Source of the DNA: Paenibacillaceae bacterium
Lineage (GTDB): Bacteria; Bacillota; Bacilli; Paenibacillales; NBRC-103111
Reading direction: 5' to 3'
DNA: 64,000 nucleotides
Assembly: GCA_029256185.1 (NCBI GenBank)
Contig: JAQSYI010000019.1
Coordinates: 57,699 to 121,698, forward strand
The position numbers and the translations under genes are program-made. Each line of letters opens with the position of its first letter. Within the stretch, counting starts at the first letter, position 1. Shown piece after piece: positions 1 through 6,884 of this stretch. The notes under the pieces were generated by a model. The model made no database searches. It worked only from the letters and a program-made list of their open reading frames with translations, and had not been told where the DNA came from.

Positions 1-2
1 TG

Positions 3-257
3 ACCCATGTGCTTAATGATGTCATCAGCGACGCAGTTGCTCTGAATGCTCCTCCAACGGATAAGGGGCGCCGTCTGCGGTTGAACTATGCCACCCAGGT
101 TGCCGTCAAGCCGCCTACCATCGTTTTGTTCGTAAATGATCCGGAACTGATGCACTTCTCTTATGAGCGGTATCTGGAGAACAAGATCCGGGCAGCGTTT
201 GACTTCGAAGGAACTCCTCTGAGGCTGTTTACACGGAGAAAATCAGACGAATCATAA
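3..257 (+). CDS. der: Ribosome biogenesis GTPase Der, C-terminal end (partial)
   Basis: This is the last 84 codons of a gene that enters from the left edge of the window. The translated end (VLNDVISDAVALNAPP, then NYATQVAVKPPTIVLFVN and ENKIRAAFDFEGTPLRLF) matches the C-terminal KH-like domain of Der/EngA, the double-GTPase needed for 50S subunit assembly. Both GTPase domains lie outside the window, so no P-loop can be checked. The following plsY-gpsA-spoVIF-spoIVA-hbs order is the one known from B. subtilis, which supports the call. Confidence 0.9.
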   Translation, partial: THVLNDVISDAVALNAPPTDKGRRLRLNYATQVAVKPPTIVLFVNDPELMHFSYERYLENKIRAAFDFEGTPLRLFTRRKSDES

Positions 258-291
258 CAGGTCTGGATATCCTATATCAGGAAAGCTCGGC

Positions 292-437
292 GCAGGCTAG
301 CGAAGCGGGCTTTCCTTCAAGCGGCAGCGAATATCCGTTGCTGTTTATCAGTGAAAGCTTAGCGGATGCTTACGAAGCGAGCTTTCCCTGAACAGCAATA
401 TAATCATTGCTGTTTATCAGTGAAAGCTTTTAGGAGG
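292..437 (+). repeat. Tandem leader repeat ending in the plsY ribosome binding site
   Basis: Two imperfect copies of an about 69-nt unit lie between der and plsY. The segment TTGCTGTTTATCAGTGAAAG followed by CTT occurs at 338-360 and, with an identical core, at 407-429. Each copy also holds an AAGCG-GGCTTTCC or AAGCG-AGCTTTCC segment that can pair with the downstream AAAGCTT, so each unit could form a hairpin. The second copy runs from ATGCTTACGAAG (366) to TTTTAGGAGG (437), and the last six bases are the plsY Shine-Dalgarno. A related element with the same two ends lies at 62469-62539. Confidence 0.6.
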
Positions 438-444
438 AGTCATT

Positions 445-1044
445 ATGGCGTTTGCAGCCATTATTATTGCCTATCTGTTAGGCTCGGTCAGCTTCAGCTA
501 TCTGCTTGGACGGATGCTGAAAGGAATTGACATCCGCAAGCATGGCAGCGGCAATGCGGGAGCTACCAATACCCTTCGTGTACTGGGAACCGGGCCGGCG
601 ATAGCGGTTCTGCTCCTGGATGCGGCCAAAGGAATGGCTGCCGTGCTGCTTCCCGTTCTGTTGGGACAAGATTCCATATGGGTGCAGATTGCCTGCGGGA
701 TTGCGGTTATAGCCGGTCATAACTGGCCTGTTTATTTTGGCTTCAAGGGCGGCAAGGGCATTGCCTCCACCATTGGTGTGATGGCGACCTTGGCGTTTCT
801 GCCCGCTTTATTTGCCGGTATCATAGCGATTGCAGTGATTGCCGTAACCCGTTATGTTTCCGTGGGCTCATTGCTGTTTGCCGGATTCATCCCTGTTTTT
901 ATTCTGCTGCTCCAACGGCCTTGGCCGATATTTCTGCTGAGTCTTCTGATCGCCGTATTCGCTTTTGTCCGCCATCGCTCCAATATCTCCAAGCTGATGA
1001 AGGGCCAGGAAAACAAGTTGGGAAAGACAAAAAGAGTGTCCTAA
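445..1044 (+). CDS. plsY: Acyl-phosphate:glycerol-3-phosphate acyltransferase PlsY
   Basis: PlsY is the integral membrane enzyme that moves an acyl group from acyl-phosphate to glycerol 3-phosphate, the first step of phospholipid synthesis. The 199-residue protein is mostly hydrophobic, as expected for a five-helix protein, and shows the family motifs GSGNAGATN (residues about 34-42) and GHNWPVYFGFKGGKGIAST (about 91-109). The start ATG sits behind TTTTAGGAGG. The next gene, gpsA, makes the glycerol 3-phosphate substrate, so the pair forms a phospholipid-precursor unit. Length and motifs are standard, so the assignment is firm. Confidence 0.95.
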   Translation: MAFAAIIIAYLLGSVSFSYLLGRMLKGIDIRKHGSGNAGATNTLRVLGTGPAIAVLLLDAAKGMAAVLLPVLLGQDSIWVQIACGIAVIAGHNWPVYFGFKGGKGIASTIGVMATLAFLPALFAGIIAIAVIAVTRYVSVGSLLFAGFIPVFILLLQRPWPIFLLSLLIAVFAFVRHRSNISKLMKGQENKLGKTKRVS

Positions 1045-1107
1045 CGCTACATAGAATAAAGTTCTGCGCCATAGCAGGGTCAAATTCCCAATCAGGAGGA
1101 GTATGCC

Positions 1108-2154
1108 ATGCCTATCAGAAAAACCGCAGTATTGGTAGCCGGGAGCTGGGGCACTGCGCTGGCATCCGTGTTGGCCGACAACGGTCATGATGTACGCTTA
1201 TGGACCCGGCATCCTGAGCAGGTGGAAGAAATAAACAGCTGTCACACGAACCGGCGGTTCCTTAATGAAGCTGTGCTTTCAGACCGCATCCGGGCTACCG
1301 CCAGCATGGAGGAGGCTCTTAGCGGTGCGGAAGCGGTTGTCATGGTGGCTCCGTCCGCTGCGGTGCGCGAGGTCACCCGTCAGATGCAGCCTTTCATCGG
1401 AAGCGGCACATTGATTATTCATGCCACCAAAGGCTTTGAAGCCGAATCGATGAAGCGGATGACCGATGTCATTGCCGAAGAATTGCCTCAAGTTGATCCC
1501 GACCGTTTAGTGGTCCTTTCCGGACCCAGCCATGCCGAGGAGGTTATCGTCCGCTGCCCTACCACCGTCGTGGTGGCCGCGAGGCGTGAGGAAGCGGCTG
1601 AGGCGGCCCAGGATCTGTTTATTAATTCCTACTTCCGCGTATACACCAACCCGGATATTATTGGCGTTGAGGTGTCGGGCGCTCTCAAAAATATTATAGC
1701 GCTGGGTGCGGGCATGAGTGACGGATTGGCCTTTGGCGATAATGCCAAGGCGGCTTTGATGACCCGGGGTCTGACGGAGATTTGCCGCATGGGGATTGCC
1801 ATGGGAGCCAATCCGCTGACTTTTGCCGGTCTGTCCGGCTTCGGGGATCTGGTGGTGACTTGTACCAGCCGCCACAGCCGCAATTGGCGTGCAGGATATA
1901 TGCTTGGCCAAGGCAAGGCGCTTCATGAAGTGCTGGAACAGATGGGGATGGTGGTGGAGGGGGTCAAGACCACCAAGGCCGCATACGAGCTGTCGCAGCG
2001 GTTTAACGTCAGCATGCCCATCACCAAGGTGCTGTACCAGGTGCTGTTCGAAGGGAAATCCCCCAAGCAAGGCGTCGAGGATCTGATGGGACGGGTCCGC
2101 ACTCATGAGATTGAAGAAATTGCCCAGGCCGCGGCAGTGAATTGGACGGGTTGA
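1108..2154 (+). CDS. gpsA: Glycerol-3-phosphate dehydrogenase [NAD(P)+]
   Basis: GpsA reduces dihydroxyacetone phosphate to sn-glycerol 3-phosphate for membrane lipids. The 348-residue protein has an N-terminal Rossmann fold and the C-terminal helical domain with the catalytic-lysine segment SGALKNIIALGAGMSDGL. A strong AGGAGG precedes the ATG. One oddity is visible: the nucleotide loop reads VLVAGSWGTALA, so the first glycine of the usual GAGSWGTA (GxGxxG) loop is valine. The rest of the protein looks intact, so this is probably a tolerated or lineage-typical change rather than decay. It lies directly downstream of plsY. Confidence 0.94.
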   Translation: MPIRKTAVLVAGSWGTALASVLADNGHDVRLWTRHPEQVEEINSCHTNRRFLNEAVLSDRIRATASMEEALSGAEAVVMVAPSAAVREVTRQMQPFIGSGTLIIHATKGFEAESMKRMTDVIAEELPQVDPDRLVVLSGPSHAEEVIVRCPTTVVVAARREEAAEAAQDLFINSYFRVYTNPDIIGVEVSGALKNIIALGAGMSDGLAFGDNAKAALMTRGLTEICRMGIAMGANPLTFAGLSGFGDLVVTCTSRHSRNWRAGYMLGQGKALHEVLEQMGMVVEGVKTTKAAYELSQRFNVSMPITKVLYQVLFEGKSPKQGVEDLMGRVRTHEIEEIAQAAAVNWTG

Positions 2155-2170
2155 AGTCCTGGTGAGCCCA

Positions 2171-2199
2171 AACCTTTGCCCGTTTGTTTTCATACTATA
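2171..2199 (+). promoter_or_regulatory. Candidate sigma-K promoter of spoVIF
   Basis: AACC at 2171-2174 fits the sigma-K -35 (mACm). After exactly 16 nt, CATACTATA at 2191-2199 fits the -10 pattern CATAnnnTA. It lies 40 nt before the start of a late sporulation gene, which is the expected place for a mother-cell promoter. Confidence 0.55.
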
Positions 2200-2238
2200 C
2201 CTTATCTGGCAGTTCAACGCCTAAGGGGAGGTATGATG

Positions 2239-2520
2239 ATGTCCGGCAAAGATATTTCCAAGGATGTACTGAAAGCGGTCAAGACCAAAACGGGCAAGTC
2301 CGTTACCGAGAAAGATATCCATAAGCTGGCGAGCAATGTGAAGCCCGCCACGATGCAAAGTGAAGAGCAACTGCGGCAATTGATCAAGCAGGTGGCGTCT
2401 TTGGTCAACGTCCCCGTATCCGAGCAGACGATGAACGAGATTGTCAAGGCGGTCAAGGGCAGCAAGCTGAACCCCAACAACATGGAAGCCCTGATGAAAA
2501 TGATGACCGGTAAAAAATAA
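2239..2520 (+). CDS. spoVIF: Stage VI sporulation protein F-like small protein
   Basis: A 93-residue, lysine-rich soluble protein (SGKDISKDVLKAVKTKTG at the start, MEALMKMMTGKK at the end) that resembles the SpoVIF family. SpoVIF of B. subtilis is a mother-cell protein needed for late coat assembly and germination. There is no signal peptide or membrane segment. Three in-frame ATG codons occur at 2233, 2236 and 2239; the last is chosen because AAGGGGAGG at 2224-2232 then has normal spacing. A sigma-K-like promoter upstream and a terminator downstream suggest a single-gene transcript. Confidence 0.75.
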   Translation: MSGKDISKDVLKAVKTKTGKSVTEKDIHKLASNVKPATMQSEEQLRQLIKQVASLVNVPVSEQTMNEIVKAVKGSKLNPNNMEALMKMMTGKK

Positions 2521-2530
2521 ATGCATTCCG

Positions 2531-2574
2531 GCCCCGTCAATGAGCAGGCACAGCCCCAGTGACGGGGCTTTTCT
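2531..2574 (+). terminator. Intrinsic terminator of spoVIF
   Basis: GCCCCGTCA (2531-2539) pairs perfectly with TGACGGGGC (2560-2568), and TTTTCTT follows. Confidence 0.85.
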
Positions 2575-2682
2575 TGTGGAACGGGGTTATGGCCGTTTTT
2601 CCCGCTGTAATCTTCCGGTTATTGATTCTTAACTCACCGCAACAACTCTTGCGGTTATTGAGCCTCTTAACCCACTACGGGA

Positions 2683-2875
2683 AATAAGGGAACGTACTTT
2701 CCCTTATGCTTACTCCCGTCAGCCAATTTGCATGAATAAGGGAACGTATTTTCCCTTATTCCAATTTTCACTACCCATTTTTCCAGCTTTGAAGGGGAAT
2801 AAGGGAAAATCAAGGGTCTTATTAGCCGCGAATGCCTTTCTGCCGGGTTAATAAGGGAAAAATAGGGGTCTTATT
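2683..2875 (+). repeat. Dispersed element A, copy 1: four 26-nt palindrome-like units
   Basis: Four 26-nt units start at 2683, 2735, 2798 and 2850, so the start-to-start distances are 52, 63 and 52. The first two are near-perfect palindromes, AATAAGGGAA-N6-TTCCCTTATT. The last two keep AATAAGGGAA at the left but end GGGTCTTATT or GGGGTCTTATT. The same four units, in reverse-complement order and with the same 52-63-52 spacing, lie at 46987-47179, and stretches between the units are also alike. This is therefore one element of about 200 bp present twice in opposite orientations. It has no coding potential that I can support. Confidence 0.85.
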
Positions 2876-3041
2876 TTCAAGTCCATTTCCCGGGACCCAA
2901 AAGGGGATCACAGTTAGCCGGGAAATCCCCCGAGTTCCCCCCGAGCTCCCCCCAAAGGTTTTCAAAATAGCGGCATAATGCTATACTGGTCATGATTTTC
3001 GGAAGTGGCGCACACTGAGAGTATCGGGACAAAACGCTCGG

Positions 3042-3136
3042 ATGGAGCACAGAGACTAGCATGAACAGCCTCAGCATGGGGCGCAGAGTACTTAATGGAG
3101 CGCGCCAGAGTACTTAACATGGAGCACAGAGAGGGG
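3042..3136 (+). repeat. Short degenerate direct repeats upstream of the ferredoxin gene
   Basis: Four imperfect copies of a TGGAGCRCAGAG-TACTTAA-like unit follow one another: TGGAGCACAGAGACTAGCA, TGGGGCGCAGAGTACTTAA, TGGAGCGCGCCAGAGTACTT and TGGAGCACAGAGAGG. The last copy grades into the GAGGGG ribosome binding site. Between element A and these repeats (2876-3041) I see only a C-rich run of CCCCGAG copies and no gene. Confidence 0.5.
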
Positions 3137-3143
3137 AATGGCA

Positions 3144-3488
3144 ATGCCGGAAGTCAGCTTCCGCCCGACGGGCCAAGCTGTCCAGGTGCGGCCGGGCACC
3201 TCTATATTAGAGGCCGGGCGCAAGGCGGGAATACCCATACGGTCACGCTGCAGCAGCGGTTTGAGCTGTCTGATGTGCAAAGTAAAGATTCTGCAAGGTG
3301 AAAAGGAGCTGTCGGCGCCGCTGCCCGCCGAGACAGCCAAGCTGGGGCCCCTGGCGGGGCAAGGCTACCGTTTTGCCTGCCAAGCCAAGGTGATGGGGGA
3401 TGTGACGGCCGAGCTCCCTGAGGACCCGTTGAAGGCGGCTATACGCGCTCAATTGTTGAAGAGCAAAGAAGAGGATCAGCTTTGGTAG
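3144..3488 (+). CDS. [2Fe-2S] ferredoxin
   Basis: A small electron carrier of the plant/adrenodoxin fold. The 114-residue product begins PEVSFRP and carries the cluster ligands in CSSGLSCLMC (C-x5-C-x2-C) plus a fourth cysteine in YRFACQA, about 40 residues later. The C-terminal tail is charged. Its redox partner cannot be read from the context. The start at 3144 is preferred over ATG 3138 because GAGGGG at 3131-3136 is then 7 nt away. It stands alone between two terminators and next to spoIVA. Confidence 0.85.
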   Translation: MPEVSFRPTGQAVQVRPGTSILEAGRKAGIPIRSRCSSGLSCLMCKVKILQGEKELSAPLPAETAKLGPLAGQGYRFACQAKVMGDVTAELPEDPLKAAIRAQLLKSKEEDQLW

Positions 3489-3521
3489 TCTGCGAGAATT
3501 TTTCTCGCAGACTATTTTTTT
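3487..3521 (+). terminator. Intrinsic terminator of the ferredoxin gene
   Basis: AGTCTGCGAGAA pairs with TTCTCGCAGACT (12 bp, very short loop) and is followed by ATTTTTTT. It overlaps the stop codon. Confidence 0.88.
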
Positions 3522-3697
3522 GCTGCATCGGAATCTGATAATGGCTGCAGCGGGTGCCAAGCCTGGACTTGCAATCGGCAGCAAACCCCGGACCCTTTAG
3601 GAATAAGGGCGTTCAGGCAAACATATATCATAAAGCGGAGAAGCTTTTTGCATGCCCCGATTGCTGGTCCACAGGGCAACGGCGGCCAAAAAAAGCT

Positions 3698-3726
3698 GTC
3701 ATATTCCAGGGCTGTCTACATATATT
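3698..3726 (+). promoter_or_regulatory. Candidate sigma-E promoter of spoIVA
   Basis: GTCATATT (3698-3705) fits the sigma-E -35 and CATATATT (3719-3726) fits the -10, with a 13-nt spacer. Sigma-E control is known for spoIVA in B. subtilis. A start near 3733 would leave a leader of about 220 nt, in which I see no gene; the rest of 3522-3951 is also without a supportable gene. Confidence 0.55.
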
Positions 3727-3951
3727 TTTACTAGTCCAAAAGATGGTACGAGTGTGGTTGCGTTACAGCGCCCATCAAGCATCTTTCGTGGGGCGTATGA
3801 CAGACGCCAGCATGACGAGTCAGCCAGAACAAGGATGCTGTACGCTGCCAGATTTCGTTTGTTACGGCTAAGCCTCGTAAGAAGCGAAACCGCAAGGAAG
3901 GAAAGTCTTACGGGGCCAGTACGCTGGCGTAAATTCTCTTAGGAGGGGATC

Positions 3952-5433
3952 ATGTTGGAAAGAGTCGATATCATTAAGGACATCGCCGAACGTACAGGTG
4001 GAGATATCTATCTGGGGGTAGTAGGCGCGGTTCGCACCGGAAAGTCCACTTTTATCAAGCGGTTTATGGAATCGGTGGTTATTCCCAATATTAAGAACGA
4101 ATCGGACCGTGTGAGAGCGGTTGATGAATTGCCGCAGAGCGCGGCAGGCCGCACGATTATGACCACGGAACCCAAATTTGTCCCGAACAATGCCGTGCAA
4201 ATTTCCGTAGCCGAAGGACTGAACGTGAATGTTCGTCTGGTGGACTGCGTCGGATACGCCGTGCAAGGAGCAAAGGGCTATGAGGATGAGGCGGGGCCGA
4301 GAATGATTACCACACCATGGTTCGACGAGCCGATCCCCTTCCAGGAAGCAGCCGAAATCGGTACGCGCAAGGTGATTCAGGAGCATTCCACTTTGGGCGT
4401 GGTCATTACTACAGACGGCAGCATCGCCGAGATTCCGCGTTCATCGTATGTAGACGCCGAGGAACGGGTAATCGCGGAGCTGAAGGAAGTAGGCAAACCC
4501 TTCATCCTGGTGATCAACACCATGAAGCCCGACAGCGAGCCTGCCCAACAGCTGCGCTCCGAGCTGTCCGCCAAGTATGACATTCCGGTTATGGCTTTGT
4601 CCGCCGCTACCATGGGCGAGAACGAGGTGCTCTCCGTTTTGCGTGAAGTGCTCTATGAGTTCCCCGTGCATGAAGTCAACGTCAACCTGCCCAGTTGGGT
4701 TATGGTGCTGGATGAGAAGCACTGGCTCCGCAGCGAATTCGAGATCTCTGTCAGAGATACGGTACAGGATATCCGCAGACTTCGTGATGTGGACCGGGTA
4801 GTAGGTCAGTTCGGAATCTACGACTTTATCGAGCGGGCTGCTTTGGCCGACATGAATATGGGGCAAGGTGTTGCAGAAATCGACCTGTTCGCTCCGGATG
4901 AGCTGTATGATCATATTCTGATGGAAGTCGTGGGCGTAGAGATCCGCGGCAAGGACCACCTTCTGCAGCTGATGCAGGATTTCACCCATGCCAAGCGGGA
5001 ATACGACCAGTTCGCGGAAGCGTTGGAAATGGTCAAAACCACCGGATACGGGATTGCGCCGCCCACCCTGGCCGAGATGGCGCTGGATGAGCCGGAGCTG
5101 ATCCGGCAAGGCTCCCGCTTCGGTGTCCGTCTGAAAGCCACAGCGCCGTCCGTGCATATGATCCGGGTGGACGTGGAATCGGAATTCTGCCCGATCATCG
5201 GAACAGAAAAGCAAAGCGAGGAATTGGTCCGCTATCTGATGCAGGATTTCGAAGAGAATCCGCTGAAAATCTGGGAGTCGGATATCTTCGGGCGTTCCCT
5301 CCACTCCATTGTCCGCGAAGGCATCCAAGGCAAGCTGGCCATGATGCCGGATAATGCCCGCTACAAGCTGCAGGAAACTCTGGGCCGGATCATCAATGAG
5401 GGCTCAGGCGGATTGATTGCCATTATTCTCTAA
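3952..5433 (+). CDS. spoIVA: Stage IV sporulation protein A (spore coat ATPase)
   Basis: SpoIVA is a mother-cell ATPase that polymerises on the forespore surface to form the coat basement layer. The 493-residue protein matches the usual 492. It shows the Walker A loop GVVGAVRTGKST (Lys31), the threonines of TIMTTEPKF, the Walker B region VRLVDCVGYAV and the strongly conserved C-terminal tail ending GSGGLIAIIL, which is needed for assembly. The ATG follows TAGGAGGGG. It is flanked by terminators and so is probably monocistronic under the sigma-E promoter described upstream. Confidence 0.98.
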   Translation: MLERVDIIKDIAERTGGDIYLGVVGAVRTGKSTFIKRFMESVVIPNIKNESDRVRAVDELPQSAAGRTIMTTEPKFVPNNAVQISVAEGLNVNVRLVDCVGYAVQGAKGYEDEAGPRMITTPWFDEPIPFQEAAEIGTRKVIQEHSTLGVVITTDGSIAEIPRSSYVDAEERVIAELKEVGKPFILVINTMKPDSEPAQQLRSELSAKYDIPVMALSAATMGENEVLSVLREVLYEFPVHEVNVNLPSWVMVLDEKHWLRSEFEISVRDTVQDIRRLRDVDRVVGQFGIYDFIERAALADMNMGQGVAEIDLFAPDELYDHILMEVVGVEIRGKDHLLQLMQDFTHAKREYDQFAEALEMVKTTGYGIAPPTLAEMALDEPELIRQGSRFGVRLKATAPSVHMIRVDVESEFCPIIGTEKQSEELVRYLMQDFEENPLKIWESDIFGRSLHSIVREGIQGKLAMMPDNARYKLQETLGRIINEGSGGLIAIIL

Positions 5434-5449
5434 GATAAAATGCTCCAAG

Positions 5450-5494
5450 ATCCCGCAAAGCATGACATTCAATCATGCTCTGCGGGATTTTTTG
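5450..5494 (+). terminator. Intrinsic terminator of spoIVA
   Basis: ATCCCGCA...TGCGGGAT with an inner AGCATGA/TCATGCT stem, followed by TTTTTTG. Confidence 0.88.
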
Positions 5495-5561
5495 ACATTA
5501 TAGAATTTATAAGTTTTCTGGGGCCCCCGTAAAGTACCTGGAATAAGCATCGAAAGGCAAG

Positions 5562-5590
5562 GCCCCACTTTGTGGGGCAATTTTGCATTT
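5562..5590 (+). terminator. Terminator-like hairpin ahead of hbs
   Basis: GCCCCAC (5562-5568) pairs with GTGGGGC (5572-5578) across a 3-nt loop, followed by a T-rich stretch. The same GCCCCACTTTG-WGGGGC core occurs at 33349-33365 before the MazG gene. No gene ends just upstream, so it may end a short leader or be a repeat. The remainder of the 5434-5772 gap holds only the hbs promoter. Confidence 0.45.
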
Positions 5591-5658
5591 TTTTGTGTAT
5601 TTTGATCCTCAATAGGAAGAAAATGTCGGAAATTCAAAGGAAAACACCATTTCCTCAC

Positions 5659-5687
5659 TTGAAATTGCCGCAAGGGTGTATTACTAT
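5659..5687 (+). promoter_or_regulatory. Candidate sigma-A promoter of hbs
   Basis: TTGAAA (5659-5664), 17-nt spacer, TACTAT (5682-5687), about 85 nt upstream of the hbs start codon. Confidence 0.45.
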
Positions 5688-5772
5688 GAATTTGTTCGTT
5701 TTATTCAATGGACATGTATATTTCCTGAAGATTCGGTTAACACAGGTAATAGACCGGGGGGAGGTGAAAGGC

Positions 5773-6045
5773 ATGAATAAATCCGATTTGATTACTAAGG
5801 TTGCAGAAGGCTCCGAGCTCTCCAAGAAGGACGCTACAAAGGCTGTCGAAGCGGTATTCGAGGCGATCACCGAAGCTCTGCAAAGCGGCGATAAGGTTCA
5901 ACTGGTTGGATTTGGCAATTTTGAGGTGCGGGAGCGTTCCGCACGCAAAGGCAGAAATCCGCAAACCGGTGAAGAAATTGAAATCGCAGCAAGCAAGGTA
6001 CCTTCCTTCAAACCCGGCAAAGCATTGAGGGATGTAATCCAATAA
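5773..6045 (+). CDS. hbs: DNA-binding protein HU
   Basis: HU is the main nucleoid protein; the dimer bends DNA without sequence preference. The 90-residue product begins MNKSDLITKVAE and has the family signature GFGNFEVRERSARKGRNPQT, the DNA-binding arm, then FKPGKALRD. The length equals B. subtilis HBsu. The ATG sits 7 nt after GGGGAGGTG. It follows spoIVA and precedes mtrB, the same neighbourhood as in B. subtilis. A terminator follows directly, so it is transcribed alone. Confidence 0.97.
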   Translation: MNKSDLITKVAEGSELSKKDATKAVEAVFEAITEALQSGDKVQLVGFGNFEVRERSARKGRNPQTGEEIEIAASKVPSFKPGKALRDVIQ

Positions 6046-6089
6046 TAAATTCTCTCATACATAGACGTTTGTAGAGAATTTGTCCGCGG

Positions 6090-6126
6090 TGGAGCCTGGC
6101 ATCCTTTGTCCGGGCTCCATGTTTTT
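6090..6126 (+). terminator. Intrinsic terminator of hbs
   Basis: TGGAGCC (6090-6096) pairs with GGCTCCA (6113-6119), followed by TGTTTTT. Confidence 0.8.
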
Positions 6127-6164
6127 GCGGAAGACTCTTCGAAAAAAAAGATTGAATTCATATA

Positions 6165-6193
6165 TTGACTTTTGGTTAGAAATGAGATAGACT
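6165..6193 (+). promoter_or_regulatory. Candidate promoter of the tRNA-Pro gene
   Basis: TTGACT (6165-6170), 17-nt spacer, TAGACT (6188-6193), 43 nt upstream of the tRNA. Confidence 0.5.
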
Positions 6194-6235
6194 CATTTTT
6201 GTCGCCTCCGAAGGAGGAGATGAAAGAATTGGTAA

Positions 6236-6309
6236 CGGGTTGTGGCGCAGCTCGGTAGCGCGCGCCCTTGGGGTGGGCGAGGTCGCAGGTTCAAATCCTG
6301 TCAATCCGA
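6236..6309 (+). tRNA. tRNA-Pro, anticodon GGG
   Basis: A complete 74-nt cloverleaf. The acceptor CGGGTTG pairs with CAATCCG (one G-U). The D arm is GCGC...GCGC, the anticodon stem is CGCCC/GGGCG around the loop TTGGGGT with GGG at 6270-6272, and the T arm is GCAGG-TTCAAAT-CCTGT. The base after the discriminator A is T, so the CCA end is not encoded and must be added by the CCA-adding enzyme, whose gene lies at 37626-38915. It reads proline CCC and, by wobble, CCU codons. Confidence 0.95.
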
Positions 6310-6517
6310 TCCATTGTAGGAAGACATCGTCAATGCGATGTCTTTTTCTTTTTACACCGGGAAGCAGCCCGGTTTCCTGACAACTCACGGCGTTATAAGG
6401 ATGCGGCCGGGCTTTATCTTGTCCTTGGCTTCTGCGGGAAGGCGGGGATTTGACACGGAAGCCGCTTTGGTCCATCATAAGGATAAGAAGCTTACAAGCA
6501 ACGGAGGGAATGCTAAG

Positions 6518-6748
6518 ATGCCGACTGATCAGAGTCATCTGGGCGAGCATTTTGTAATTAAAGCCAAGGATAACGGGGTGCATGTAATCGGACTGACCCG
6601 CGGCCAGGATACCCGGTTTCATCATACGGAAAAGCTGGACAAGGGAGAAGTGATGATCGTCCAGTTTACTGAGCATACTTCGGCCATCAAGGTGCGGGGC
6701 AAGGCCATGATCTGGACCCAGCATGGCGTTATCGATACGGAGGAATAA
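6518..6748 (+). CDS. mtrB: trp RNA-binding attenuation protein TRAP
   Basis: TRAP forms an 11-subunit ring that, when loaded with tryptophan, wraps RNA bearing repeated GAG/UAG triplets and so terminates trp transcription. The 76-residue protein has the tryptophan-pocket segment VIGLTRGQDT and the RNA-contact segments HHTEKLDKGE and TSAIKVRG (the lysine and arginine of KVRG). The ATG lies 9 nt after GGAGGG. Its likely target, a triplet-rich leader before trpE, is in this same window at 17488-17557. A strong terminator follows, so mtrB appears to be expressed alone. Confidence 0.96.
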   Translation: MPTDQSHLGEHFVIKAKDNGVHVIGLTRGQDTRFHHTEKLDKGEVMIVQFTEHTSAIKVRGKAMIWTQHGVIDTEE

Positions 6749-6758
6749 TAATCGGGAT

Positions 6759-6786
6759 AAGCAGGCATAGCCTGCTTTTTTCTTTT
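6759..6786 (+). terminator. Intrinsic terminator of mtrB
   Basis: AAGCAGGC-ATA-GCCTGCTT followed by TTTTCTTTT. Confidence 0.9.
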
Positions 6787-6884
6787 GTACAATGAGTAGT
6801 AGCAGACGGAATGGACGTTTTGGGACGAAGGCTGCCTTGACTAAGACGGACGCCGCTGCCAAGCATGTACAAGGGGGAAGCCGT

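Noticed and set aside
3652..3942. Open frames of about 100 codons in the spoIVA leader.
   Set aside because: No ribosome sites, atypical composition, and the stretch fits a sporulation-gene leader.
4441..5328. A 295-codon minus-strand frame opposite spoIVA.
   Set aside because: The sequence is low in known motifs and lies wholly inside the highly conserved spoIVA gene.
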